A DNA stretch of 64,000 nucleotides from Thermocaproicibacter sp002410755 (GCA_036839715.1 DAITDU010000002.1:1-64000), one strand, 5' to 3'; counted from the first letter of the stretch, positions 15,758 to 25,432 are shown. Translations and numbers: made by a program. Notes: generated by a model from the sequence alone, not told the origin.

Positions 15758-17016
15758 GTTTCTCCCTTTCCGGCAGGGACAAGCGCTTCTGCTGCTGCCA
15801 GCCCTGCCGTGATGCCGCTTGCCCATGCCCACTGCAGGTTGAAACCTCCGCAGCCGCCGTCAACATTCAGGAGTTCCCCACAGAGGTACAGCCCCTGGCA
15901 GAAACGGGACTGAAGGCCACTGTCCACTTCTGCAAGCGGCACGCCGCCCGCTGTAACCTGCGCGTTCTGCCAGGAAAGGGTACCAAGCACAGGGAACCGG
16001 AAATCTTTCATCTCTGCTGCAATTTCCGCACAATCCCCGCCCGAAAGCAAACCGGCAGGGACAGAAGCACCGTCGAGTGCCGTCTTCACAACTTCCGAAG
16101 CAAGAGAGCGGTTGAGCATCCCCTCCGCCAACGCCGAAGCGGGTCCACTGCCAAACCGCTCTGCTTGTGCATGGAACTGCCGTGCAAGCTCATCCGAGTG
16201 GTATTCCGGTGCAAGGTCAAGGGAAATTTCCAGCGTTTCCGCGCATGATTCCCCTGCAAGCCGGGAAAGCTCAAAGATACAAATACCTGAAAGTGAATTC
16301 TCGGTAAACTGTACTTCACCTTCCGCCTTTTGAAAGGTTTTACCGCCTGCAAGGAGTGAAGCCACAGCAATACAGCGCACGCCCTTGAGCGGGCGGGTCC
16401 TCTTTGCATCGGTACGGATTTGCACAAGTGCAGGCCGCAGTTCTGTGATGCTGTGCCGGAACGGGTGCAGCAACGCATAGCCGCTGCCGTCTGATCCGGA
16501 CTGCGGGCAGGCCTTTCCACCCGTTGCGACAACGATCTTCCGTGCCTTCACCTTCCTGTCGCCTGAGACAGCCGCAAAACCACCGGGAATATTTTCAATC
16601 CGGTTCACGGGGAAATCGCAGATCATGTCTGCGCCGCAGGATTCAAGCCCGCGCCGCAGTGTATTCAGTACAGAGGAAGCCTGTAGGCTGTATGGATAAA
16701 CACGGCCGCCATCCAGTTCGCGGCAGAAAAGCCCTTCCGAGCGGAACAGCCTGACAATTTTTCCCGGAGGGAACCGGCGCAGGATTGCTCCGGCCGCCGG
16801 AACGTCACCATGATAGCAGTCCGGCGTAAGGTGCATATTTGTCAGGTTACAGCGCCCATTGCCTGTCGTCAGGAGCTTCTTTCCTACACGCGGGTTTTTT
16901 TCCAATACGGCAACACGCACAGGATACCCTTTCGTCTGTGCAGATTCAGCCGCGGCAAGCGCTGCGGCAAGGCCGGAGGCTCCTCCTCCGATTACGGCAA
17001 GATCATAAGTCTCCAT
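15754..17016 (-). CDS. HI0933/BaiN-family flavoprotein
   Basis: 420 residues, the usual length. The N-terminus has the FAD-binding motif DLAVIGGGASGLAAALAAA and the family hallmark GKKLLTTGNGRCNLTN; the end has LYLCGELLNVDGGCGGFNLQWA. Proteins of this family include BaiN, a bile-acid dehydrogenating flavoenzyme of gut Clostridia, but most are of unknown function. It is the first of two coupled flavoprotein genes (stop overlaps the next start). Family is firm, substrate unknown. Confidence 0.9.
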   Translation of the reverse strand: METYDLAVIGGGASGLAAALAAAESAQTKGYPVRVAVLEKNPRVGKKLLTTGNGRCNLTNMHLTPDCYHGDVPAAGAILRRFPPGKIVRLFRSEGLFCRELDGGRVYPYSLQASSVLNTLRRGLESCGADMICDFPVNRIENIPGGFAAVSGDRKVKARKIVVATGGKACPQSGSDGSGYALLHPFRHSITELRPALVQIRTDAKRTRPLKGVRCIAVASLLAGGKTFQKAEGEVQFTENSLSGICIFELSRLAGESCAETLEISLDLAPEYHSDELARQFHAQAERFGSGPASALAEGMLNRSLASEVVKTALDGASVPAGLLSGGDCAEIAAEMKDFRFPVLGTLSWQNAQVTAGGVPLAEVDSGLQSRFCQGLYLCGELLNVDGGCGGFNLQWAWASGITAGLAAAEALVPAGKGET

Positions 17017-17058
17017 CAGTTTCTCCCTCCCTCCATTGATGTCTTCCCGGGAATTCTA

Positions 17059-17193
17059 TTATAAAATAAGTATCAGCCAGGCCGAAACGGCAATCAGCAC
17101 GGCAAACACAATGGCAAGGATTCTCGCGGCGAGGGGGTAGCTGCTCCCCTGCTTTTTTCTGCTTTTCTTAATTTTTTGCTGGTTCTTTTTCAT
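17059..17193 (-). CDS. Small basic single-span membrane protein
   Basis: 44 residues: a lysine-rich N-terminus (MKKNQQKIKKSRKKQGSS) followed by one hydrophobic helix (ARILAIVFAVLIAVSAWLIL). AAGGGG lies about eight bases before ATG 17193. It ends 42 bases before the HI0933-type gene, so it may head that operon. I recognise no family; the strong ribosome-binding site and the clean topology support a real gene. Confidence 0.6.
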   Translation of the reverse strand: MKKNQQKIKKSRKKQGSSYPLAARILAIVFAVLIAVSAWLILIL

Positions 17194-17316
17194 GGGAATC
17201 ACCCCTTGCTGGAATTATTATAGCCAAAACCAGAGCGAAAAACAACCATTCTGGCAAGTTACAGAGTTGAAACCCATGATAACAAAAGTTTTGCCGCCCA
17301 CTGCGGCGCTGATTTA

Positions 17317-17345
17317 TTGACAAGGCTACACTTTTGCCATACACT
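17317..17345 (+). promoter_or_regulatory. Promoter of the LCP gene
   Basis: TTGACA (17317-17322), 17 bases, TACACT (17340-17345), about 46 bases before the start at 17392. Confidence 0.8.
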
Positions 17346-17391
17346 AGAGAAGTATTTTAGCGAGAAGTGCTTTTTGTGCGGGAGGATTAAA

Positions 17392-18597
17392 ATGGAGAAC
17401 AGATATAACAGCAGCTTCCATCATGCCGGTCCATCCAGGGCAAACCGCGACTTACAGTTTGCCGCAACCCCGCCGAAAAAGCGCCGCCAAAATTATAGCC
17501 CCGACGGGGTTGACCGCTACAACTATGTAGAAGACCGCGATAACCGCGATATTTACAGCAACAGTACGGTTACCCGCCGCAGCGGGCATCAGCCACCACA
17601 GAAAAAGAAAAAAGGCGGAGCAGGTAAGAGGATTTTCTGGACATTCTTTGTAATCCTGCTTGTGTTGGTTGGGCTTGGAGCCCTTTATTTCCATGTAATG
17701 GCATCGCGCTTAAACCGCTCAAACAGCGCGAGTATCGCAAGCACCCGTGCCAAATATATCGAGCAGCCTTCCGCGGCCCCCGCCTGGGATGTGGAATCCG
17801 ACGGCAACGTCATCAATATCCTTCTGCTTGGCGTGGACAAAAACGTAGATGGTTCGGACGGCCGTTCTGATACTAATATTCTTGCCTCCATTGACCAGAA
17901 ATCAAAGACTATACGTCTTGTCTCGTTTCTCCGTGACTCTTATCTGGAAATTCCAACCTTCGGGATGAATAAGCTTAATGCCGCCTATGTAAAAGGCGGT
18001 GTGGCACTAACTATGCAGACACTTGAAAACAATTACCGCGTGAACATTGAGCGGTACATGTCTGTAGACTTTAAGAAGTTTGCCGCTGTGATTGATAAGA
18101 TGGGGGGACTTGATGTCCCAATGTCCGCTGCGGCATGCTCTGAAATCAACAGCCGCAGCGGCTCGAAGCTGAAAGCTGGCACCAACCACCTGAACGGGGA
18201 AGAATGCCTCTGGTATACCCGCATCCGCGACACTACCGACAGCTTTGGCCATGATGACTACGGCCGGACTGCACGGCAGCGTCAGGTTATCCAGCTGATT
18301 ATCAGTAAAATGAAGTCTCTTAACCCGGTTGAGTCCAGCAAAATTCTCTACGATTATCTTCCCCTCATTGAAACGAACCTTACAGATCCGGAAATTGCCT
18401 GCCTTGCAGGCGTCGCCGCAGACCTTAAGGACTACAAAATAGAAAGCAAGCAGATGCCGGCGCCCAACACGTTTGATGATCAGAAATCCATCAAAGGCAT
18501 TGGCCGTGTCATCACACTTGACCTTAAGAAAAACTGTACGATCCTTCGCAATTTTCTCTATGGGGATTCTTCATCCTCTGTAGCAAAAAGCAATTAA
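17392..18597 (+). CDS. LytR-CpsA-Psr (LCP) family cell-wall glycopolymer ligase
   Basis: 401 residues. A cytoplasmic, polar N-terminal region of 80 residues, one membrane helix (residues 81-100, IFWTFFVILLVLVGLGALYF) and an extracytoplasmic LCP domain with NILLLGVDKN, GRSDTNILASID, SFLRDSYLEIP (conserved Arg/Asp) and WYTRIRDTTDSFGHDDYGRTARQRQ. LCP proteins attach teichoic acids, capsule or other polymers to peptidoglycan. Start ATG 17392 has GGGAGG seven bases upstream. It stands alone behind a consensus promoter. Confidence 0.92.
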   Translation: MENRYNSSFHHAGPSRANRDLQFAATPPKKRRQNYSPDGVDRYNYVEDRDNRDIYSNSTVTRRSGHQPPQKKKKGGAGKRIFWTFFVILLVLVGLGALYFHVMASRLNRSNSASIASTRAKYIEQPSAAPAWDVESDGNVINILLLGVDKNVDGSDGRSDTNILASIDQKSKTIRLVSFLRDSYLEIPTFGMNKLNAAYVKGGVALTMQTLENNYRVNIERYMSVDFKKFAAVIDKMGGLDVPMSAAACSEINSRSGSKLKAGTNHLNGEECLWYTRIRDTTDSFGHDDYGRTARQRQVIQLIISKMKSLNPVESSKILYDYLPLIETNLTDPEIACLAGVAADLKDYKIESKQMPAPNTFDDQKSIKGIGRVITLDLKKNCTILRNFLYGDSSSSVAKSN

Positions 18598-18685
18598 GTT
18601 TTTCCTTTTCTTTAAATTCGGTCTAATGTCTGGTAAAATAATGAATGGTTACTGATTAAAAATATATGGTTCCGGAGGCCAAAAA

Positions 18686-20626
18686 ATGGGAAAAAAGACA
18701 TTTTACATCACAACGCCGATTTACTATCCGTCCGGCAAGCCGCATATCGGGCATTGCTATTGTACGCTTGCATGTGACGCGATTGCCCGTTACAGGAGGA
18801 TGCAGGGCTATGACGTGATGTTCCTCACCGGGACCGACGAGCACGGCCTGAAGATTGAGCAGAAGGCAGAACAGGAAGGCATTACACCCCAGCAGTACGT
18901 TGACCGTATGGCAAAACAGTTTCAGGATCTCTGGAAGCTGCTGGACATTTCCAACGATAAATTTATTCGCACAACAGACGGCTACCATGTAAAAGCCGTC
19001 CAGAAAATTTTCACCGAACTCTACCGCCGCGGAGACATCTACAAAGGAGAATATAGGGGCTGGTACTGCACACCCTGTGAGTCTTTCTGGACAGAAACCC
19101 AACTGAAGGACGGAAAATGCCCGGACTGCGGCCGCGAAGTGAAAATGGCAAACGAAGAGGCGTACTTCTTCCGCCTTTCAAACTATGCTGACCGGCTGTT
19201 AAAGCTCTATGAAGACCATCCGGACTTTATCCAGCCCGAAAGCCGCAAGAATGAGATGATTGCTTTCATTAAGCAGGGGCTTGATGACCTGTGTGTGACG
19301 CGCACCAGCTTTACCTGGGGCATCCAGGTGCCATTTGATCCGAAGCATGTGGTTTATGTTTGGGTAGATGCCCTTACAAACTATATTACCGCGCTCGGTT
19401 ACGGTTCAGATGATGACTCACTCTACAAAAAGTTCTGGCCTGCGGACGTCCACTTCGTCGGAAAGGAAATTGTGCGTTTCCACGCAATTATCTGGCCGGC
19501 AATCCTGATGGCGCTTGGCCTGCCGCTCCCGAAGCAGGTATATGGCCACGGCTGGCTCCTTTTCGGTGACGGCAGCAAGATGAGCAAATCGAAGGGCAAT
19601 GTGGTCGATCCGCTCATCCTCTGCAAACGCTATGGCGTAGATGCCATCCGATATTTTCTCCTCCGTGAGATTCCGTTTGGCTCAGATGGCGTTTTCACCA
19701 ATGAGGCACTCATTAACCGCATTAATTCCGACTTGGCAAATGACCTTGGGAACCTGCTTTCCCGCACAACGATGATGGTACAGAAATATTTTGGCGGGAA
19801 AATTCCGGCTGAGCACGAAAGCAGCCCTCTCGACGAGGGACTGATTTCCGCAGCACTTTCTCTAAGCGGCAGATGTAACAAAGCCGTCTCCGGTTACCAG
19901 TTCTCTGTTGCCCTTTCGGAAATCTGGAAACTCGTTTCCTGTGCCAATAAATATATTGATGAAACAAAGCCGTGGGTACTCATCAAGGACCCGGCCAAAA
20001 AGCCTCGTCTTGCGGCAGTACTCTATAACCTCTGCGAATGCCTGCGGATTATTTCAATTCTCCTCGCGCCGTTTCTTCCTAACACGGCGCCGGAAATCCA
20101 GAAGCAAATCGGTGCAAAGCCGAAGGAGCTGACTTACGAAACTGCCGCAAAGTGGGGTATCCTCTCTTCTGACGCACAAATTACAAAAGGGAAGGTCCTG
20201 TTCCCGCGCATCAATGTAGAAAAGGAGATTGAGGAACTGAACAAGCTTATCCCCAACCCCGCTGCAAAGCCAGTCTCCCAAAAAGATGCGCCGGGAAGCG
20301 CCGCAGAAATCACAATCGACGATTTTCTGAAAGCAGACCTCCGCACGGCGGCTGTAAAAGCCTGCGAACCGGTAAAAGGCTCAACAAAGCTCCTGAAATT
20401 TACACTGGATGACGGGAAAGGGGAGCGCACCGTCGTTTCCGGCATTGCAAAATGGTACAAGCCTGAAGACCTTATCGGGCACACGGTCGTTTTCGTAGCG
20501 AATATGAAGCCTGCAAAGCTTTGCGGTGTTGAAAGCCAGGGCATGATCCTCTCGGCGGACGCCGGGGAAGGGAAAGTAAAGCTTCTCCTTCTTGACGGTG
20601 TCCCCGCCGGCAGTAAAATCAGGTGA
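18686..20626 (+). CDS. metG: Methionyl-tRNA synthetase
   Basis: 646 residues. It charges tRNA-Met with methionine. The class I motifs are PHIGHCY (HIGH) near residue 20 and KMSKSKGNV around 296. A zinc-binding knuckle CTPC...CPDC lies near residues 128-147. The last 110 residues form the C-terminal EMAP/Trbp111-like tRNA-binding domain (DDFLKADLRTAAVKACEPV), giving the dimeric form of the enzyme. GGAGG lies eight bases before the ATG. No T-box leader is seen in the short upstream gap. Confidence 0.96.
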   Translation: MGKKTFYITTPIYYPSGKPHIGHCYCTLACDAIARYRRMQGYDVMFLTGTDEHGLKIEQKAEQEGITPQQYVDRMAKQFQDLWKLLDISNDKFIRTTDGYHVKAVQKIFTELYRRGDIYKGEYRGWYCTPCESFWTETQLKDGKCPDCGREVKMANEEAYFFRLSNYADRLLKLYEDHPDFIQPESRKNEMIAFIKQGLDDLCVTRTSFTWGIQVPFDPKHVVYVWVDALTNYITALGYGSDDDSLYKKFWPADVHFVGKEIVRFHAIIWPAILMALGLPLPKQVYGHGWLLFGDGSKMSKSKGNVVDPLILCKRYGVDAIRYFLLREIPFGSDGVFTNEALINRINSDLANDLGNLLSRTTMMVQKYFGGKIPAEHESSPLDEGLISAALSLSGRCNKAVSGYQFSVALSEIWKLVSCANKYIDETKPWVLIKDPAKKPRLAAVLYNLCECLRIISILLAPFLPNTAPEIQKQIGAKPKELTYETAAKWGILSSDAQITKGKVLFPRINVEKEIEELNKLIPNPAAKPVSQKDAPGSAAEITIDDFLKADLRTAAVKACEPVKGSTKLLKFTLDDGKGERTVVSGIAKWYKPEDLIGHTVVFVANMKPAKLCGVESQGMILSADAGEGKVKLLLLDGVPAGSKIR

Positions 20627-20713
20627 CTTTTCCTTTTTTAAGTACCAAGGAAACCCACCGTATACAGCATCCAGGATATTTAATCTGCCTGCCCAAAAAC
20701 ACAAGTCTGGAAG

Positions 20714-20749
20714 AAGCCGCAAGCTGTCTGCAAAGCGCTTGCGGCTTTT
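20714..20749 (+). terminator. Intrinsic terminator after metG
   Basis: Arms AAGCCGCAAGC (20714-20724) and GCTTGCGGCTT (20737-20747) followed by TTC. The 97 bases from here to tatD hold only its ribosome-binding site. Confidence 0.75.
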
Positions 20750-20846
20750 CTGTCCACCTACCCCGTGTGTTTCCGGGGGAATGTATGGGTAGCAGAGGGG
20801 CACTCCGGGATGCTGTGAAACGCCTGAAAAAGGAGGCTCCTTTTTT

Positions 20847-21626
20847 ATGGAGTACAGCAATATTTTCGACAGCCACGCCCACTATGACGATCCAGCATTC
20901 GACACTGACCGGGAAAAGCTTTTGTCCGCACTGCCCGGCCGGGGAATCTGCGGCGCCATTGACTGTGGTGCAGACCTGGCTTCCTCAAAAAAAGCTGCCG
21001 ACCTCGCGGAAAACTACAGCTGGATTTACTTTGCAGCAGGAATTCACCCGGAGGAAGCGCATAATCTTCCTGCGGACTGGGAATCAAGGCTCGGAAAACT
21101 TCTTGAACTTCCAAAAGCCGTAGCCGTTGGAGAAATCGGCCTGGACTACCATTCTGCAGAAAATCCCCCGCGCAGCATTCAGAAGGACATATTTGGGCGG
21201 CAGATTTCCCTTGCAAACCGGCTTGGCCTCCCGATTATCGTCCATGACCGTGAAGCCCACGGCGACACGGTAGAGCTTCTCCGGAAATACCGTCCGCGCG
21301 GTGTGGTGCACTGTTTTTCCGGCAGTGTGGAAACCGCAGAGGAAGTGCTGCGGCTCGGGATGTATCTCGGCCTTGGCGGAGCAGTAACTTTTAAAAATGC
21401 ACGGGTTCCGGTTGAGGTCGCAAAAGCAGTCCCCGCCGACCGGCTGCTGCTGGAGACAGACTGCCCCTATATGGCGCCCGTGCCGTTCCGCGGCAGGCGC
21501 AATGATTCTTCGCTGATTGCGTATTCGGCCGCGCGGATTGCCGAAATCCGCGGCGAGGATACCCAGGAGCTGATTAATCAGGCCCGTAAAAATGCCGAGC
21601 GCCTGTTCCTGCATGGGAAAACCTGA
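20847..21626 (+). CDS. tatD: TatD-family metal-dependent hydrolase/DNase
   Basis: 259 residues. Metal ligands in the TIM barrel are seen as DSHAHYDD, GEIGLDYH, PIIVHDREAH, VVHCFSG and LLETDCPYM. TatD proteins are 3'-5' DNases or deacylase-like hydrolases with a role in DNA repair; commonly found next to metG in Firmicutes, as here. GGAGG precedes the ATG inside the palindrome AAAAAGGAG-G-CTCCTTTTT, which could mask the ribosome-binding site. Confidence 0.92.
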   Translation: MEYSNIFDSHAHYDDPAFDTDREKLLSALPGRGICGAIDCGADLASSKKAADLAENYSWIYFAAGIHPEEAHNLPADWESRLGKLLELPKAVAVGEIGLDYHSAENPPRSIQKDIFGRQISLANRLGLPIIVHDREAHGDTVELLRKYRPRGVVHCFSGSVETAEEVLRLGMYLGLGGAVTFKNARVPVEVAKAVPADRLLLETDCPYMAPVPFRGRRNDSSLIAYSAARIAEIRGEDTQELINQARKNAERLFLHGKT

Positions 21627-21650
21627 TTTTTGCCGGGCCGGCAGGAAAAA

Positions 21651-24026
21651 TCAGGGGGCGGCACAAAGCATCATTACAAGAACGGTAATATCGTCGTCGT
21701 GACCGTCCTTACGGCGGTAAATTGCCTGTGCGACAATCTCTTCGGCAAGCTCCTGCGGGATAGTCCCTTTCCAGTGTTCGATTTCCTCACATACCCACTC
21801 CGGGCCGGAACTGAGCGCCCCGTCTGAAAGCATCACAGTGAGGTCCCCGGAAGTAAGCGTATCCGCGGACTTTGCAAAACGTGTATCATTGAGGATCCCG
21901 ACCGGAAGACCGGGCATGTCCACAGGGACAGCATGCCCGTCTTTACGGAGAATTGTTTCCGGCGCACCTGCTTTCAGGAACTCCGCTTCTCCGGTATAGA
22001 GATCCAGCGTCGTAATATCCATGGTAGAAAGCGACTCGTCGCCGGACTTCGCAAGCAGTGCGGAATTGACAATGCGCAGTGAAGCGCTAAACCCAATCCC
22101 CGCTTTTACAAGCCGTTCCATGATGCCACAGGCCATGGTTCCATCCACGGCGGCACGTCCTCCCGTCCCCATGCCATCGCAGAGGATTGCCACTTGCCGT
22201 CCGCTTCCGTCCGGGAAGCACTTCCAACTGTCGCCGCAGAATTTTCCATTGCCACAGGCATGTTGAGCACAACCAAGCCGGATACGGAACTTTGTCCGTT
22301 CGCTGAGCTGAATCCGGCACTTCCCTCCCGCATAGCTGACACAGGGATTTTCAAATTTTCTGCCGCATGCTCGTGCAATTTCATTCAGCAAAGCCCCCCG
22401 CTCAATCCGCAGGGATTCTTCCGGCATGGCAACGGCTTCCAGCGCCATCCTGCCGAAGCGGTTAATCCGACAGCTTACACTGACGGGATGGAATCCGGCA
22501 AGGCGCAGAACTTCCTCTACTTTCTGCGCTGCCGCATTGTCATATTTTTCTACCATTTCCAGTTCTGATGCCATGTCATCCAGCATTTCACCCGTCGTGA
22601 AAAACTGGTCTGCAACGACACTGCGGATTTGGCGCGCCCGCGTTTCGGCTGCCTCCCGCGTAAGGTACTCCGAATAGTGCCGGTTCACCGAGTCTGCAAG
22701 GGAATCCGGGCGGCTGCACCGTTCCCGGAACTGCTGGTTAAAGTCAAACCGTTCTACCCGGCCCTTGATTCGCAGCGTTTCCGTCAGCCCGTTAAAGGCA
22801 TCCATGGTCTCGTTGTAGTTGCTCTCCCAACAGCGCGGCCTGAGACCGCAGGTATGGCAAACTTCGGAGATCGCTTTCTCATAAACACCGTTTACGTCGG
22901 GGGCACTTGCCTTTTCCATTTTCTGTGAGACTTCCCCAACGGAGTCGGAAATGCTTTCCAGCGTTTTTGCCGCGTAGCCGAGCCGCGCTACCACCGTATG
23001 CCGCAGTCCTTCGGCGCGGCCGGAATCTTCCCCGTGCGAAAAGATCCCGGCAAACGCCCCCCCTGCCCGCGCCGGAAGGGCAAGGTAAAGGACCGTCGCC
23101 GCCGCGACCTCATAGAGGCCTGCAACCACTTCTTTCCGGTTGCCGACCTGAAGCGACGCAAGGCCGTTGGAAAGTGCAAATGCAATAGCTGAGGCAAGCC
23201 GCCCTACCGGTGAAAACAGCCCTGCCATCAATCCGCCAAGCGCATAGGCGCCAGAGAGATAGCTGAGGCCCGCTGTGGAGAGGCTAAAGGCAAGTCCCGC
23301 TGCAATTCCTGCAATGCTGCCGCCTTCTATGCCGCCGTAGCGTGCTGCATAAAGGACAATCAGCACTGCAAGGATTCTCCCTGCGGATACCCCGCCGATG
23401 GAAAGTCCGGACAGCCCAAGCAGTACAACGCCCAGCGACACCGCCCCGCAGGTGATTTCCTGCCGGCCCCACTCCGCAAGCGGCCGTCTGCCCTCTGCCG
23501 TAACAACCGTCCTTCGGAAAAAGTATGCTGTGCAGCCGCCAAGCAGCGCTTCCGAAAGATAAAGCACCGTCGTCGTAAGGTTAGAGCCGTTCACCGCCAA
23601 AATGGCTACAGCGGTTGCAAGCAGCGGCAGGGCCGCCGCCATCGGCGCGAAAATCGGGTGCATCCTCAGCTTCACAAGGTCCTGAAGCGTCCAGCGGATT
23701 GCCGCAGCCGCAAGCAGTGCAGCAACATAGTGCACCGGGACGGTCGCCGACGACGGCAGCAGATAGCCAAGCGTTCCGCCGATTACCGTGCTAAGCAGCA
23801 CAGAATATGGTGCCGCGGCCGCGGCCGCTACGGCAAACGGGGCAAATTGCCCAAAAACAACACCCCGTGCGCAGAGCAGCGCAAGCGCAAATGCCGTCAA
23901 CTGTTTTGCTGCCGCCTTCGTCGGTGCCGCAGCCGCCTCCGAAAAACTAATCCGCTTCGTTTTTTCACTGGTCATTTCTGTTTTCACATCCGTTACTTTC
24001 TTCTGTGCAGAAACACCTCTCTGCAT
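21651..24026 (-). CDS. spoIIE: Stage II sporulation protein E (PP2C-type phosphatase)
   Basis: 791 residues, near the 827 of Bacillus. The N-terminal third is a bundle of about ten membrane helices (AAAAAAPYSVLLSTVIGG and onwards), then a linker, then a PP2C/SpoIIE phosphatase domain with AILCDGMGTGGRAA, TLDLYTGEAEFLKAGAP and VMLSDGALSSG carrying metal-binding aspartates. SpoIIE sits at the asymmetric septum and dephosphorylates SpoIIAA to activate sigma-F in the forespore. ATG 24026 is the first start after the promoter, but the ribosome-binding site (AAAGGA) is rather far, so the start is less sure. Confidence 0.93.
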   Translation of the reverse strand: MQRGVSAQKKVTDVKTEMTSEKTKRISFSEAAAAPTKAAAKQLTAFALALLCARGVVFGQFAPFAVAAAAAAPYSVLLSTVIGGTLGYLLPSSATVPVHYVAALLAAAAIRWTLQDLVKLRMHPIFAPMAAALPLLATAVAILAVNGSNLTTTVLYLSEALLGGCTAYFFRRTVVTAEGRRPLAEWGRQEITCGAVSLGVVLLGLSGLSIGGVSAGRILAVLIVLYAARYGGIEGGSIAGIAAGLAFSLSTAGLSYLSGAYALGGLMAGLFSPVGRLASAIAFALSNGLASLQVGNRKEVVAGLYEVAAATVLYLALPARAGGAFAGIFSHGEDSGRAEGLRHTVVARLGYAAKTLESISDSVGEVSQKMEKASAPDVNGVYEKAISEVCHTCGLRPRCWESNYNETMDAFNGLTETLRIKGRVERFDFNQQFRERCSRPDSLADSVNRHYSEYLTREAAETRARQIRSVVADQFFTTGEMLDDMASELEMVEKYDNAAAQKVEEVLRLAGFHPVSVSCRINRFGRMALEAVAMPEESLRIERGALLNEIARACGRKFENPCVSYAGGKCRIQLSERTKFRIRLGCAQHACGNGKFCGDSWKCFPDGSGRQVAILCDGMGTGGRAAVDGTMACGIMERLVKAGIGFSASLRIVNSALLAKSGDESLSTMDITTLDLYTGEAEFLKAGAPETILRKDGHAVPVDMPGLPVGILNDTRFAKSADTLTSGDLTVMLSDGALSSGPEWVCEEIEHWKGTIPQELAEEIVAQAIYRRKDGHDDDITVLVMMLCAAP

Positions 24027-24051
24027 TGAATATCCATATTTTTCCTTTTTT

Positions 24052-24084
24052 ATTATACTATCTGTATTTTGCCATTCTTGTCAT
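24052..24084 (-). promoter_or_regulatory. spoIIE promoter with 21-base spacer
   Basis: On the reverse strand ATGACA (24084-24079) and TATAAT (24057-24052) are 21 bases apart. Bacillus spoIIE and spoIIG have the same odd sigma-A promoter with a 21-22-base spacer that needs phosphorylated Spo0A. A Spo0A-box-like sequence (GCTCGAAAT, 24112-24120) lies upstream and the -35 itself resembles half of a box. Confidence 0.6.
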
Positions 24085-24247
24085 AACGTGGGGTAAAATT
24101 TGCACTTTTCCGCTCGAAATCGGGGAAAAGTAAAAGAGTTTCGGTTCCTCTCCTGTTCACTGCGGAAAATCTGTGATAGAATGAATTTTAATTGAAACTA
24201 CCGCTCCGGCCTTGCCGGAGAACGGGACGAAAGAAGGGCACAGCAGA

Positions 24248-25432
24248 ATGGATTATCTGTTTTCAAACCGTGTGAAAGGGCTTAAGCCCTCCGCGATCCG
24301 CGAAATGTTCAAGTTCGCTTCAGATCCCAGTGCCATCTCGCTTTCTGCGGGGAATCCGGCACCAGACGCGTTTCCGATTCAGGAGATTGCAAAAATTTCC
24401 GAAAGGCTCCTACGGGAAAAGCCCATTGAAGTTTTACAGTACGGTGTAACGGAAGGTTATGCCCCGCTGCGCAGGGCTGTCTCCAACTATCTTCAGGAAA
24501 AGCACGGTATCGGCCGCAGTTTTGACGGCATACTGATTACAAGCGGTGCACAGCAGGTCATGGACCTTGCAACCAAGTCCCTTGTCAATGAGGGGGATAC
24601 CATCCTTTGTGAGGCACCGAGCTTTGTCGGCTCGCTGAACACCTTCCGCTCCTACGGGGCAAAGCTCCGTGGAATCCCAATGGAGCCGGACGGGATGAAC
24701 CTCACTGCGCTGGAACGCGCGCTGGAGGAAGAGAAAAACGTCCGGTTCCTCTATACAATCCCGAATTTTCAAAACCCAACCGGCATCACCATGAGCCTGC
24801 AAAAGCGCCGCAGGCTTTACAAAATAGCCAAGACATATCATCTGCTTATTCTGGAGGACAACCCTTATGGGGCCCTCCGCTTTGCGGGCGAAGATATTCC
24901 CCCGATTAAGTCAATGGATACGGATGGCCTGGTCATCTATGCCGGCACGTTCTCGAAAGTCATTGCGCCGGGTATTCGTGTGGGTTATTGTGTCGCCCCG
25001 CAGGAGATCATCCAGAAAATGGTCGTCTGCAAACAAGGGGAAGATGTCCATACAAACCTTTGGGCACAGATGGTCTGCTATGAGCTTCTGGAGCACTGTG
25101 ATTTTGGCGCGCACCTTCAGCGCCTCAAGAGCGTTTACCGCAGGAAAGCGAAGGTTGCGTCGGATGCGCTTGACCGCTACCTTGCACCGCGGATTTCCTA
25201 CCTGCCCATCCAGGGTGGGCTGTTCTTCTGGTGCACCCTTCCGAATGGTGCGGACATGCTGTCATTCTGCCAGGAAGCCGTAAAGCGTAAGGTCTGCGTC
25301 GTGTCTGGCAACACATTCCTCACGGATGAAACGCAGCCGTCCTCTTCTTTCCGCATCAACTACACAACCCCGACGGATGAAAATCTTATCAAAGGCATCC
25401 AAATTCTCGGCGGCATCCTGCCGGAAAAATAA
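24248..25432 (+). CDS. PLP-dependent aminotransferase (class I/II, 2-aminoadipate/aromatic type)
   Basis: 394 residues. A fold-type I aminotransferase with SAGNPAPDAFP near the N-terminus, ITSGAQQVMDL, the PLP-pocket NFQNPTG, EDNPYG and the lysine in YAGTFSKVIAPGIRVGY. This pattern matches the LysN/Aro8-like group related to MocR regulators but lacking the DNA-binding domain. It probably transaminates aromatic, branched or 2-aminoadipate substrates; the exact one cannot be told. ATG 24248 is preferred (AGAAGGG upstream). Confidence 0.88.
   Translation: MDYLFSNRVKGLKPSAIREMFKFASDPSAISLSAGNPAPDAFPIQEIAKISERLLREKPIEVLQYGVTEGYAPLRRAVSNYLQEKHGIGRSFDGILITSGAQQVMDLATKSLVNEGDTILCEAPSFVGSLNTFRSYGAKLRGIPMEPDGMNLTALERALEEEKNVRFLYTIPNFQNPTGITMSLQKRRRLYKIAKTYHLLILEDNPYGALRFAGEDIPPIKSMDTDGLVIYAGTFSKVIAPGIRVGYCVAPQEIIQKMVVCKQGEDVHTNLWAQMVCYELLEHCDFGAHLQRLKSVYRRKAKVASDALDRYLAPRISYLPIQGGLFFWCTLPNGADMLSFCQEAVKRKVCVVSGNTFLTDETQPSSSFRINYTTPTDENLIKGIQILGGILPEK

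Noticed and set aside
18598..18685. T-box leader before metG
   Set aside because: The gap is only 88 bases and shows no T-box sequence or specifier stem.
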